Assembly: GCA_016801885.1 (NCBI GenBank)
Contig: CM028900.1
Span: forward strand, 11,984,972 to 12,048,971
DNA: 64,000 nucleotides
Direction: 5' to 3'
Origin: Toxotes chatareus
Taxonomy: Eukaryota; Chordata; Actinopteri; Toxotidae
This document shows, piece by piece, positions 12,831 through 24,639 of this stretch; positions within the stretch are counted from its first letter, which is position 1, and every line of letters begins with the position of its first letter. Below the pieces are notes generated by a model. It saw only the letters and a program-made list of their open reading frames with translations. It searched no databases and was not told the DNA's origin. Both the position numbers and the translations under genes were made by a program.

Positions 12831-14256
12831 TGACTGTATCCAGACATGGGGAAGATAAGAGCTCTCGCTGTTGTACCATTGAGACGCATGGATGCTGAGT
12901 GACTGTAGAAGTTGTGTCTGCATCAGTGGCTGTGTGAAGCACGGCATTAAATCATACTGTGTGAAAGTGGGAGCAGCTGATCCTGGTCCTGTTGTGACAG
13001 TGGCGTGGTCCTTTGTAGAGGGACCATCCGCAGTAAATCTGCTCCACTCCCCTCACACAAAGGACTGCTTCCATTTATGGGTCCTGGGTGGGGGTGTGTG
13101 CCACTGAATCAACAATATAGGGAGCGGGACCTCACAGACCTTTCCGAATTCTTTCTCAGGCAGGCTGTGCAGATGACACAGGGAATTCTGGGGATTCCTT
13201 CATTTGTCCTGCAAAGTGCAAAATCATTTTTGCTTTAGTGTGGAATGCATGCACAAATTTAGAATGGCCTTTTATCATTTGTCACAACAATTAAATTGGG
13301 ACTTTCTTGTTTTGTGAAAACCATATCTTTCAAAATAATCTGACTTTCATGAACAACAAAGAAGTGTGTTCAGTTTTCACATCAATAAAGAAACAGATTT
13401 TCAGCTATTTCAGTTGTTTTTGATGTTTTTCTCATAACTTCAAGAATCTTTAGAACATTCTCAGCTCACTGAAGGCAATGCAATACTTCAACTAAATCCC
13501 AAAAACCTTTCAGCAATGGACAGACCATTTCTGCTGTCTTTCTCTTTCTGAGTATGTTAAAGGTTATAGTCTAAAATATACTTTATTAGTAGTTTAACCA
13601 AGCATACCATTGATCTTTAACCCAGATCATCCAGTTTGAGGGGCATCAAACTTTAACCTTACATCTGTTACAAGCTCCAAACTGAAAACTTCCTTCCAAT
13701 TGTTATTGTCTACCAGCACTCGTCATTAAAGCCTTTGTTGTTAAAAATAACCTCTAGTCAGGGGAAAAGCCACCATGACTAATTCTTAGGAAACACATGC
13801 TCAATCATGAACACCCTACTGAAGGTTTCCAACTTAAACTCCACTCGTGTCCGGAGCCACGGAGAACAGGCTCAACCTTTCAGACCGAGAGGTCAAGAAA
13901 CAGTTGGTAGATCATTTCCATGTTTGCAAGAAGCACATGCAGAAGCTGAGCTTAAAAACATTTGGAAACAATGGAAGAACAAATAAAACACCTACTGTTA
14001 CACTGGTGTGTTCTAAAGTATTTCATGGAGGTGTTCAAACTTTTAAGCCAAAGCTGAAAAGAACTTCCTTAATGTGAATTAAAAGGGTGAGTTGCCAAGG
14101 TGATGAATGCTCCAATAGACCCAGCAGGAGATCAGTGAAGAGAATCCACCAACAGCCAAATCACTCTACTGAGCCAGAAACCTTCCTGCATTAAATACAA
14201 CAGTCCTGTTGACCCCAAGTGCACTACATAATGAAAAACACCTTAGATCCGTTTTA

Positions 14257-14740
14257 TGACACCTAAGTAAAAAAAGTCTGTTTTTCAAAAGGATGTACCG
14301 TATTAGTATACTTTTAATATACTTTTGTATGTTTAGGTATTCAAAATTAGCATATTTTAAGCTGAGTTAAATTTGAACCACTGAAGTTGTACTTAAGATG
14401 TACTTAAATACATTATGTTCTTTATGTATGTCTGCCTACTTCTGCTTTTAACAACTATACTAATATCCAAGTTCAAAACAAATTACATTTTTCACAATTA
14501 GTATATTACAAACAATAAATACAATACACAAATCAAGACACCACTGTACTTTTAAAAAGTTACGTTTTAACTTTAAACTAATACAGACACTATTAAACAA
14601 AAAGCGCAATTTAAGAGATATTCAAAATTAGTGCAGTTTAAAGCGGTAGGTATTCCCAATTTGGAAAAATATACCCAATCAAAAATGTCACACATTTTAT
14701 GTGCTATAAGTATATTTATTTGTTTTTACCTAGGTATCTC
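14257..14740. mobile_element. AT-rich MITE-like element (weak)
   Basis: ACACCTAAGTAAAAAA at the left and the reverse complement of the right end, ATACCTAGGTAAAAAC, form imperfect terminal inverted repeats (13 of 16). Inside are repeated ATTCAAAATTAG blocks (14340 and about 14619) and several GTATACTT/ATATACTT words, giving internal symmetry. There is no convincing target-site duplication and no reading frame. It could also be simple AT-rich drift. Confidence 0.4.
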
Positions 14741-15569
14741 TATTGAAAACAGATACCTAAATTGAGGGTTTTGGTCTGATATCTGGTTAATTCACTCAAT
14801 AAAAAAAATCTCAAAACATGTCATTATCCCTGGTAAAATATGGGGACACGGAGAACCAAAGACAGCCATCCTCAGTCAGAACTGGGGGGAGGACATTAGT
14901 TTTGAGAATCTGTGGCATCCACTAATCAGGACCAGTGAACTCCTTCCATCTGGGCACAAATATTGGCATTAAATGTTTATAGGATGTGAATGCCAATTTT
15001 TCTGCAGAGACCATTAAAACATCATCATGATTATCATTGTTCTGCACACAACAATAATGCAGAACACACTCTAATAAACATCTCTTCTGGATTGTTGAGG
15101 ATTTCAGACCATGTCCTGAAATCAATAGCTATTTGTACCTAACTAAAATGGTTAATATTCAGTGCAACATCCGTTCTATAGGCCAGGAGTCGTCCTCCCC
15201 CTCTGCCCTTCCTCTTTTATTGCCAGTTGTATTGTAATATAAGTTTTGTACTGGGTCGTTGCCAGTATAAACAGGCAGTAGACACTGTGTGGTCATGGAG
15301 TGCAGAGTGCTATCTTGACTCCTTCTACTCTGTTGCATTATTAGTGCTTCTTACTCACCTCACGGTGAGTCGTCAAAAAGATCTCAACTATTGTTTGCTT
15401 TTTGAGCTTTTGGAACAACAAAAGAACAAGATAAGAGACACTCAAGATCAATAACTCCTCAAAATGTCAGGGTTGTTATTTTTCACAGTGACTTCCATTT
15501 TTGTGCACTTTGATTCCTCAAGACAAAATGTCAATATCAACCAGTGCTGTGCCATTTTATGAGTAGTTT

Positions 15570-15705
15570 CCTCCTCCCAACCTTTCTGAGGGCAGCGGTG
15601 CATTGGCTGTAATCTAATGTTGATTGAAATGGGCTACAGTATAATTATGCAGACCATAAATACCATACATAAGAATTTCTCAAATACAAAGTGTCAGATG
15701 GTGCT
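15570..15705. promoter_or_regulatory. Candidate conserved non-coding block upstream of dlx2a
   Basis: A non-repetitive block with mixed base composition inside AT-rich DNA. It contains CATTGGCTGTAATCTAATG, GATTGAAATGGGCTACAG and a TAATTA homeodomain core at 15642-15647. Its position 3 kb upstream of dlx2a would suit a regulatory element, but conservation was not tested. Confidence 0.25.
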
Positions 15706-17554
15706 TCTTTTGTCTGTTTGCAAACTTTTCATTGAAACGTAACACTAAGGAATGTTATGTTATAACCCACAAATTAATGTTTTAATCTTGTTTAGAAAGA
15801 AAGACTTTTTGGTGTATACCTGAGGCCGCTCAACTAGAATGAGCATGGAATTACACATGTAAAAGGTAATGGAAAGTTTCAGTATATTTGGGATTTGGGA
15901 TTGTATGTAATTGTGATTTTTACATCATCTTTATCAATGTGAATCAACCGCTCAACTTTCTCTAGCATTCAAGAAATATCAGATAATGGATGGGTACTTC
16001 AAACGCTTAATTACTGAAATTGTTTTTTTTTTTCTCTCGCAGCAATCACAGAAAGATAAGACACTATGAACTGAAAGGAAAGATAGTGAATACATATATA
16101 TTATATGTTGTGTGATTGGTGTGTTAAAAGCCAAGTCCAGAGAAGTTTCTGTATAAATGGTCATTTGGAATGCTTGATAAAAGCTGCTTATATCTGTGTC
16201 CTGTCATGTGGCATCATTTCCATGTCACTGAACACTGTAATGCTGCAACACCAGCTGCTCTGCAACTGCAGCAGAGGGAAAACATTAACATTAAACATTA
16301 AAATTCTATTCAACTAACGGGACATGACCACCAAGGCAATAGGAAAACTTAAGATTGATGCAGCAAGAAAATTCTAAATCTATTGCTAAGGCTGAAAGAA
16401 AATGAGTGAAAAGAGCTATGTTGCCTTGTTGTTGCCCTACAATCTGTACTGTTATGAATGTTTTGGCACATCCTGATATTGATTGTGAACTCTAAGATTG
16501 TGAAACTATGTTGTGAAATCCTCCCTGACCGCTATCTAAAAATATGATGACTTGGACATTCTCTAGAGAACCTCTTTCTTCTTTCAGTTAACTTTGAAGA
16601 TGTTTACATTTTCTTCATGAAATATCTGAACCTTTTACATGAAAGGTCTCTGAATTGGGAAGAAGTTTGCACAAAAAGCTATTTAAAAATCCAAGATTAT
16701 TATTATTATTTTTTTTTTACCCAGCAAAATTTCGCAGGCAATCACACCAACTAAACCTTTGAAAAGAATCCTAATTAGAGAAGATAATTGTTTGCATGAC
16801 TTCCATTGTTAACTTTTGACTCTGACTGACTCTGACTTGAGAATTTTTGCCAGGGGCTGACCAGGGGTGGTCATCCTCCTGCACCTCTAAGTTCCAATAA
16901 CCTTGTCCAAGTCTTCTAAATAATTGTTATCTTGTTCCTCCTGGACATCTGAGAAAATCAGATGTACAACCTGTTGGAAACTGGTATGTGCACTCATTGC
17001 TTCAGCAAAGAGAGATCAGGGGATTCTGCCACCTGCAGCACCACGATAGCCTCTGACTGCATTCCCCATTGGTAAATAGCGGCTTCAAGAAATGCTTGTT
17101 TTGTCTGAAATTTTGTTTATTTTGTCTGAGAACTTGAGCCATGTGTGGGGTTGTGGAGGGGAGATCACGTGCACAAGAAAGTTTTAGTTTTGTCTGAGTT
17201 CAGTCAATAGCACATTATCCCAATTTTTCACTGTGTGTGTGATTTTGTTTTACCATATTTATGGGGGCTGAAAACCAAGAATCCAGGGCCCAAAATGCTG
17301 GATCCCACAAGTTTAAATGGCTGTTTGAGGTCTGTCTCTGACAGACAGATTAGTTTTATAAAGTCAGCATTAGGCTACTGTTTTCTTCTCCATTAGATTG
17401 TAAAAGTGTTATTTTCTAAAGCTCTGTATATTGACATTGATCTAGTGCTTTGTGATGCTCTTGCTGATAGAATATGCAAAGAGCATTACGACAGTTTGCA
17501 GTGGCTGGTTCGTCTGACCAATTGATGCAATAGCATTACAATAGAAGGAACTAT

Positions 17555-17571
17555 GCTGCCATCTTGTGGCG
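17555..17571 (-). promoter_or_regulatory. CTCF-like motif
   Basis: The reverse complement of GCTGCCATCTTGTGGCG resembles the CTCF core CCAC-N-AGGTGGCAG. It lies about 1 kb upstream of dlx2a, between it and itga6. Binding is not shown. Confidence 0.35.
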
Positions 17572-17820
17572 ACAGAAACAGGCAGCTCAACATCTCTGTC
17601 ATCACACCAACTTCTGTACTCCAGGACAAGTTATTACGATGTGGAACGACCAATACTTTGGACTTCACGTAAAGCTGTAGTGATAAAACGCACTTCTGGG
17701 AACCTCTCCACATGCTGGTTGAAGGGAGTCGGTTTCTATGGCGGTTAATCTTCTCCTACCTTATCCACCAAATGCAAATGAAAAAGAAAGGGGAAATGAC
17801 TGTAAGTCATATTTCCAACT

Positions 17821-17837
17821 CCTGGGGGCGCTGTAGC
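17821..17837 (+). promoter_or_regulatory. CTCF-like motif (partial)
   Basis: CCTGGGGGCGCTGTAGC matches the GGGGGCGCTGTAG half of the CTCF consensus, with mismatches at the 5' half. It is oriented opposite to the motif at 17555. GGGGGCGCTGTAG also occurs inside some repeats, which lowers the weight. Confidence 0.3.
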
Positions 17838-17890
17838 TTTCTCCTTTAGTCTCCTAACAGCCTTCAGCCTTCAGCTTCATCCACAGGGTC

Positions 17891-17913
17891 TTTTTTTTTT
17901 TTTTTTTTTTTTT
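17891..17913. repeat. poly-T tract
   Basis: Twenty-three consecutive T residues followed by AAATC, about 0.8 kb upstream of dlx2a. Confidence 0.95.
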
Positions 17914-18458
17914 AAATCAACACTTTACGATCACCTTTAACTCCCTGTGTCTCTCTCTCCTTGTGTTTCATTCTGCCTCGTTTTGTTAGTGTCAAACAGT
18001 TTTCTGAGTTTTTTTTTAATGAAGATTTTAATCAAGTGTACACCGGGTCTGTGGTTCCACCACAGCTGGCACTGGAACCTTATATAAATCTGTTATATTG
18101 ACAAGCGTAAAATTCAAATGAAGATGGCTAACCTCAAAACCGCAAAGCCACTAAAAAATAATTTGCTGCACCAACCTGCAGCTTTTTCCGACGTGTAGTA
18201 CATTTCACTCATATGTTAAGGTCATATTTTATCTTCTCTAACTATATGTGTGATTATGCAAAGGGATGAATTACTAAATCTGCGTTACTGGATGAAGACC
18301 AGATCTGTTGGGCCTCTAGGTTTGGTCATGGTACCTTTATCTGATTCTTTTGAGATGCTTTGATGGAAAACTCTCTGCAGACAACCGGGACATGCAGACC
18401 TGAACAAATAATGGAGGGTGGACGCGGTGGGGAGTAGTCAGTGGTGCAGCTCTTACTC

Positions 18459-18530
18459 ATTGGTTGCCTCAGACACAGTAGCTCTCTCCCTCTCACTCTC
18501 TCATAAATGCGCTCCCACCACCGACCGTAG
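18459..18530 (+). promoter_or_regulatory. dlx2a: Likely dlx2a core promoter
   Basis: An inverted CCAAT box (ATTGG, 18459-18463) lies about 40 bases before a TATA-like CATAAA (18502-18507). If used, transcription would start near 18530, leaving a 5' UTR of about 190 bases before the ATG at 18722. The placement is inferred from motif spacing only. Confidence 0.4.
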
Positions 18531-18721
18531 CAGATAATCACAGGCCACTGTGAGAGGGACACACCTTCCGCTGATTTTGCCACAGTTTACACGGGGATGC
18601 GTTTTGTTTCTCGAAAAGGGGGCCATCAGTCCACGATTTGAGTCGTGTTTTTCAGCTTGCAGTTTCGCAATTTTGCGGTTTTTGCGCATAGGTTACGAGA
18701 CTGCTCCGCTTCAACTCGAAG

Positions 18722-20130
18722 ATGACTGGGGTTTTTGAGAACTTAAATACTGATATGCATTCGAACCAGATTACCTCAAGCAATTACCACAGCTTGCACA
18801 AATCGCAGGAGTCCCCGACTCTGCCCGTGTCTACGGCGACGGACAGCAGCTATTACAACAGCCAGCAACCTGGCCACTGCGCGGGGTCTCCATTTGGCCA
18901 ACTCGGCTCTTACCAGTACCACGGCAGCGCCACGAGCACTGTGCCATATAACGCGAAGTCTTACGACCTTGGTTTCAACTCATCCTATGGTGCATACAGC
19001 TCCTACGGCTCCAACTCCTCACCTACTCCAGCAGATACAGGTAAGGGGGCTCTTAAATGTGTTTAATGCATTTAGATGATTATCATGCTTTTGTTTGAGA
19101 CCATCTTAAACTTCCTCGTGGCATGAAATGTCTGAGGAACAAATGGAACCATGCATTGCATATAACTGACAAGATGATAATTATCTGGTCAGAAATTACC
19201 GGACACATACCTGTCTTACTGTATCGATATTCATCGATATAGTGAATGTTCAGATAGTTTATTTTAAACACAACTGCCAAGCAAATTGCGCCTGATTTTG
19301 CCCTCCGCACAATAATATTATTTCTGGTCGAATCAAATTAATAATTAGGAATAAGCACATCTGCCAAACACAAACAGACGTCAGTGAAAAATGCATGCAG
19401 TTCTGCACCACTGAAAATTTGCAAAAACACCTCATGCAAAACATTATTTTCATTTCATTGAATGTTCCTTCAGAGAAAGATGAGAGCGAGCCAGAAATCC
19501 GGATGGTTAATGGAAAACCAAAGAAGGTCAGAAAACCTCGAACCATTTATTCCAGCTTCCAATTGGCTGCACTTCAGCGGAGATTTCAAAAGACGCAGTA
19601 TTTGGCTCTACCAGAACGGGCCGAGCTGGCAGCCTCGTTGGGCCTTACGCAAACACAGGTGGGTACATTTAAGACATGGGGTCATACACTGTCAAATATA
19701 AACTCTATGTCTAAGGTGAAAAGGTATTAAAGCCGTCAAATAGTGATTTGAGTCGGAAAATATCGGTTGGTTAATTTTATGCTTATATCTGTTTCTTTTT
19801 CAGGTCAAGATCTGGTTCCAAAACCGTCGCTCCAAGTTCAAGAAGTTGTGGAAAAGTGGAGAAATCCCCCCAGAGCAACATGTTGCTTCCAGTGAATCTC
19901 CCCCCTGCACGTCTCCACCAACTACTGCCTGGGACTTTCCACAGACTCAAAGAATGAACAGTGTCAACTCCAGTTTACCTCAGAGCAGCAGCCCTCCCAA
20001 CACGACTGCGCCTTCATCGTTTTTGGCAAACTACTCCTGGTACTCAACCACGAACTCTACCACGCATCTGCAGCCTCCTCTGGTCCAGCACCACCACAAC
20101 TCCGCCATAAGCGCTGGGACGATATTCTGA
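18722..20130 (+). CDS. dlx2a: Homeobox transcription factor Dlx2a
   Basis: Distal-less family nuclear DNA-binding protein that in other vertebrates drives ventral forebrain interneuron and branchial arch development. Coding exons: 18722-19040, 19474-19658, 19804-20130, all GT-AG; the joined frame encodes 276 residues and ends in TGA. The N-terminus MTGVFENLNTDMHSNQ and the serine/tyrosine-rich first exon (SSYGAYSSYGSNSS) are typical of DLX2. The homeodomain spans about residues 125-184: RKPRTIYSSFQLAALQRRFQ, then QVKIWFQNRRSKFKKLWKSG, with recognition-helix W172, Q174 and N175 intact. The second intron splits the homeodomain before Val45, the ancestral DLX position. The C-terminus has FLANYSWYSTTNS and a histidine run (QHHHNS). 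It faces dlx1a tail to tail. DLX3/5 are excluded by the N-terminus and the partner gene. Confidence 0.97.
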
Positions 20131-20860
20131 AAAAACAAAAAACAAAACAAACAAACATCGGGTTTAAATCGGACAATACTGGTGGAAAAAAAGAAAAATG
20201 CCAATACCTTCATTTTACAGACCTCGTGTGTGCGCCATGCGAACTTTACACGCAAGCATCTAGGAAAAGTTAATGGAGCCAGACAGGTTCATGGACCTTG
20301 CCGGTTTTGCCGGCTGGCAAATGGTAGACACAGATTTCTACAGTTATTTTTGTATTTATTTATTTTGTTTATGTCGAGGGATGAATGAACCACTATTACC
20401 CAAAGCAATCACAGCCTGGGCGCAAGCCCACTTTTACGCGGACGTCACTTTTTTGCCATTCCTGCAAAATAAAACACTCATTGCAGGACAACCTGTCACA
20501 AATGTAGCACAAGTTAACTGTATCGTGCCTTTTTCAATATGACCTCATTTTGTTGTGCGATTAAAAAACAGCATACCTTTATCCATTCCTCATGTCATTA
20601 GTTGATTTGAATATATTGGGGGGTAAGTGTATGAATCCACGTTTGTAAATATTTTACCACAGCTTTTTGATAGCCCATGACGCTTTCACTTTTTTTAGGC
20701 TATTGGTGCAAATCCATTAACCACCGTAAGCTACTGATTGTCCTACCCCTCTGATTTACTTGTATCACACTTAATTGTATTTTTTGTCTTATTTATTTTA
20801 GCAGTGTTCCATATATGGCCAGACGTTATTTAAATAAAAATGTTTTCTGTGCATATCCTA
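20131..20860 (+). other. dlx2a: dlx2a 3' UTR with two poly(A) signals
   Basis: An AATAAA at 20468-20473 gives a short possible 3' end and a second AATAAA at 20833-20838, followed by TGTTTTCTGTG, gives a longer one of about 0.7 kb. Which is used cannot be told from sequence. Confidence 0.55.
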
Positions 20861-21289
20861 TGCATCCCCTTTTTTCCTTTCCAACAATGTTTTCTGTGCA
20901 GACGCATTTCTCCTTTTCTTTCCTAACAGGCATTGTAAAGCTGAGGAGAATTTGTGTTTTATTTCTTATGCAACGGTCCTAGTAACAAATATATTCCTGC
21001 ATAGGGACTGTTTTAATGTTTTAGCCTATTTTATTAAACAGCAATTTAGGTGTGCTATTTTTTTAAGCCTACATTTAATTCTTGGTCAGTCAAAAATCTT
21101 TGTTTAAAAAAAATGAACAGAAGACATGATGATGTTAGCTTAATATCACCAATTTAACCAGTTAACACCTTGATTTCTTTAAAGGCTCTATGCAGTGACG
21201 AATATGTTACAGTGATTTAGTATAGCCTAAACATTATATTTACCTGTATTTTGGTGGTGGTTTAGAGAAATCGTCGAAAAAGATCGGAT

Positions 21290-21700
21290 AAATGCACACC
21301 TGTAGCTGCTAACAAAAATTAATCGCTTAGCATCTTAGGCTAACCGCCAGTTGTGTTGCTTAGCAACCACCGAGAACTAGCTGTAAGCTAAGTTAGTCAC
21401 TTTAAGCTAGGCGGACGTTTACTTGAAAGGTTACGCTGATTAAAGGCTATTTCTTAAGTAATAATATGTTGTTTGTAATTACACGAGCGTCTTAGAGTGC
21501 TATCACAAGCGTGGACAAGCTTAAGATAATTCCTCAGCTGTCTCAGGTTACATTTATTTTACCCGGTTCCGTCAGCAGATGATTAGCCGAGCCGGGGCTC
21601 CGGCAGGCAGGCAGACAGGCAGGCAGAGGCCCGGGGCGCAGGCTGAGCTGAGGGGGAGGTAACACAACAACACGCCTTGGCATGCGAGAGGGGAAGATGA
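21290..21700. promoter_or_regulatory. CpG-richer stretch with X-box-like palindrome
   Basis: GTTGCTTAGCAAC at 21355-21367 is a perfect palindrome (T-spaced GTTGCT/AGCAAC half-sites) of the RFX X-box type. It is followed by GC-rich sequence (GCCGAGCCGGGGCTCCGGC, then (GGCA)n, 21587-21650) and a possible splice donor GGGGGAG|GTAACA near 21658. This resembles a promoter plus first exon of a transcript, but no coding frame follows. A non-coding RNA is possible, not shown. Confidence 0.25.
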
Positions 21701-22069
21701 GGGTGGGTATGAATGAGCACAGGATCCTCAGACTCTCTGGAGTCAGAGAGCCGCTTTCCAGACGTTTTATGAAGTCAGTCTAACAAGAGAAAAAGAGAGA
21801 GGAACTCGGTCCAAGACAGCCTGGAGCTACAACATCATGGAAACATTTCTCACGTCTCACAAGTCAAGTCTCTGATCTCTGAAGACGAGCAGATTGACCT
21901 ACATTACTATTTATGTGGCGCATGTAGGGCCTGTAGGCTACAGGAAAACACACTGGGAACACTGGAAAACACAGGCCAGAAACTAGAAACTAAATTTATT
22001 GCAGCAAGGAAAACTTATATCATTTAGATTTTTATTTAAGCTATTAAATTAGAGCTATTTTTACCACAA

Positions 22070-22070
<1 letters not shown>

Positions 22071-22115
<45 letters not shown>

Positions 22116-22118
22116 GGA
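22071..22118. repeat. (GATA)n microsatellite
   Basis: About eleven GATA units ending in GATGGATGG, between dlx2a and dlx1a. Confidence 0.95.
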
Positions 22119-22819
22119 TGGTGGGCGTCTTATTATTATTATCACACTGTGTCATCACTTATTTTTCATTTACTATCATCTCTGTCTGTCCCACACGCTT
22201 CCCTTCAAACGACCGCGGGCCATAAAGTGGGATCGTTTCCTTGTGACTGTAGCTTGTCAGCGGTTGCTATATCTCCATGATGGAGCCTCCTCCCTGCGGC
22301 TGACAGGATCAGATCCTAGGCATGCAGCAGGTCTGTGCTGTGCACCAACACAGCATTAAATCTACGTGTATACGGGCCTATATACCTTTGAATGAACCTC
22401 TGTAGATTTAAATTGTCTACACTGTCATTGTACAGAGAGTATAAATACATGCATGCATCGTGATAGGCCTGCGTGATCACTACACCATATGAACTGAAAT
22501 GACACAATATTAGCTGGTTTTCTCCTAACTACCATTCACTCATCATCGGACTTATACACCAGTGGTGAACCAATCAGCAGAGATTCTTACATAATACTTC
22601 AGGAAATTATTTTAGAATATTTATTGATAGATTCAAAAAAAAAATCGTAGAAAAAATAATAACAATAATTTTAAAAAATAGGATTTAGGAATGTTTTCTG
22701 TTGCTCCATGTGACTTCATTCATGGATTAGAGCTGCTGTGGTTTATACTTTTGCATTTCTCTAGGCAACTTGTAAATGCCATACCCTCCTAATTTATACC
22801 CTGATCTGTAATTTCATCC

Positions 22820-23420
22820 ACATTTGCTCTGGTTTGAGCATTCTGGCTTTCAAATCTGAAAGCCTGCAATTACTATATAATTCTTCGCAATTTTAGATGT
22901 CCTAATATGGGGTGTAATTTTTACACAAGACAATTTCCCGCTATTTCAAGCATCAACATTGTCAAAGTTGTATGTACATAATAAATGGGAATATCAATGC
23001 ATAGTTTTTAGCCTAACATCTTGACTCAACGATAATTATATCCGTGTGGAGCCTACGCAGAATTAGCCTGAATTGCATGGTAACTGCTGCTTTAAATTTT
23101 AAAAAATTACTCATAATTTCCCCCAAAGATTACCAAGATCTCGAGTGCACAATGTCATCAGCGTAATGAGGAGTAAACATTTATGCTAATAATCTACATT
23201 TTTTTCCATCAGCTATAAAGAGGGGAAATAAAGCAGACATTTTCAGTCATATTCTGAACTCTGCTGCTATAGCTTAGACCGACACATGGGACACATTTTG
23301 TGGGATTTAAGCGCTCATCGTGTGCCTGTGCTGCAGGATGCTGCTGTTCATCTGCCTCCATGCTGATTTCTGAAACTCCTCAGAGGGAGCTTGCCTCTTC
23401 AACATCAAGCTGAAAGGTGT
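22820..23420. promoter_or_regulatory. Candidate intergenic enhancer, dlx2a-proximal (I12a-like position)
   Basis: Non-repetitive block containing CTGCAATTACTATATAATTC (from 22864), AATGTCATCAGCGTAATGAG (from 23151) and TTTATGCTAATAATC (from 23180), all with TAAT-type homeodomain cores. Position within the dlx1/dlx2 bigene matches I12a (the enhancer nearer Dlx2). Identity is inferred from position and motif content; no alignment was made. Confidence 0.4.
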
Positions 23421-23989
23421 GTATTAGATGCTTATTTCGTAAATTTTAATTGGAAGCAGCGTGAGGACTAAATGCATTTGAGATCACTGAAAACAGGAAA
23501 CAGACCTGATTCTCGTTGCAGGCATGATTCATCCATTTTCTCTCCTCGCCATAACATTTATTTATTTTTATTCTTAGTCAAATAGCTGAATGTTCCTGAT
23601 TCTTTGATGATCTAAAACTATTTCTTAGTTCTTAAATGGAGAGGATTTTAGGCCTATTTCATCATGTAGCCTAATTTTGGTATTAAAAAAATAAGTCTAC
23701 AGTGTATTTATCGTGTAACCAAGGAGCTTCTTCTGTAGAAAAAAAGTCCTATAGCTTAGAAAGCTGCTCACACCGAGAGGAAATGTAAGGAAGGGGAGAC
23801 ACACAAGTTGTTCTTTAATTTGGTCGCTCCTTTCATTACTCTTGCTTTGTGCTTTGCTAATTTTGAAGCCTCTTCGCATTGACAACTCCGTGATGTACAC
23901 CTGCAAGCAATTTGCCAGCCTTATACATAGGCTAAGTCTAAGGGAACAGTGATGAAATGGCAGCTCACCTATTTCACTATTTTTTTTTT

Positions 23990-24225
23990 CTATGGCAGCA
24001 GCAAATTTCTTTCAGAGCAGTATCTCTTTTGTCAACGCAAAAAAAGATCCTCCGTGCGAAAAAAATTGCTCATAATTACCTCAGAGATAGGAAACTGCAT
24101 TAGAATAAATAAGGGCGAAATTACTGTAATTATGCTGGGTTTGATGGGCTCAGCTCGTATAATCAAGAGGAGAATACAGCGAAATAACACTGACCCTCTT
24201 GGATGTGCAGCTGCGCCTTTCTAGG
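23990..24225. promoter_or_regulatory. Candidate intergenic enhancer (I12b-like)
   Basis: Two TAATTA homeodomain sites (24073-24078 and 24127-24132) lie 54 bases apart and an E-box CAGCTG (24208-24213) lies 76 bases further on. I12b is known to respond to DLX proteins through TAATT sites and to the bHLH factor ASCL1/MASH1 through an E-box, so motif content and place (about 3 kb from the dlx1a stop codon) fit. This is the strongest enhancer candidate in the window but remains an inference. Confidence 0.5.
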
Positions 24226-24639
24226 GCTAGGTAGGCAGATTTATGTTCGCTACAGCAGCAACAGCACAATTCATATTCTTTCTTAATGGTATCGAAATAT
24301 ACATAGGCCCATTGTAGGTGTAGGCTTGCTCACAAAGGACTGTATGCGTTCTGCGTTTTGTATTAAAATAACAATGGAGAGCGCAGGGTTGAAGCAGGGG
24401 ATGTTCTACAAAGAAACATCATAGATAAAGTAGACCAGAGCTTAATTCTTCTTAGTTCCTCTGAAGGTTGTTTGTTAAGTTGAGATGATGTTGCTGTATA
24501 GGTTACAATAATAGTAATAATAATGATGATGATAAATGCAGAGATTACAAAGATAATGAATCATCGCTATGGTCTGATTTACGCCTTAAAACACGAGTAC
24601 AAATGAAACATGGAACAAATTAAAAATAAATGAAGCGCT

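Larger units (their letters stand above)
9029..18450. other. Intergenic region between itga6 and dlx2a
   Basis: No gene is supported in this 9.4 kb. It holds a decayed tandem duplication (11700-12830), an AT-rich MITE-like element (14257-14740), a TAATTA-bearing block near 15570-15700, two CTCF-like motifs (17555, 17821) and a poly-T tract. Short open frames here lack splice signals, homology or codon bias. Enhancers for dlx2a may lie in it, but none can be named from sequence alone. Confidence 0.6.

Noticed and set aside
12892..13107. Cysteine-containing plus-strand frame after the tandem duplication
   Set aside because: Short, no family resemblance, no splice support.
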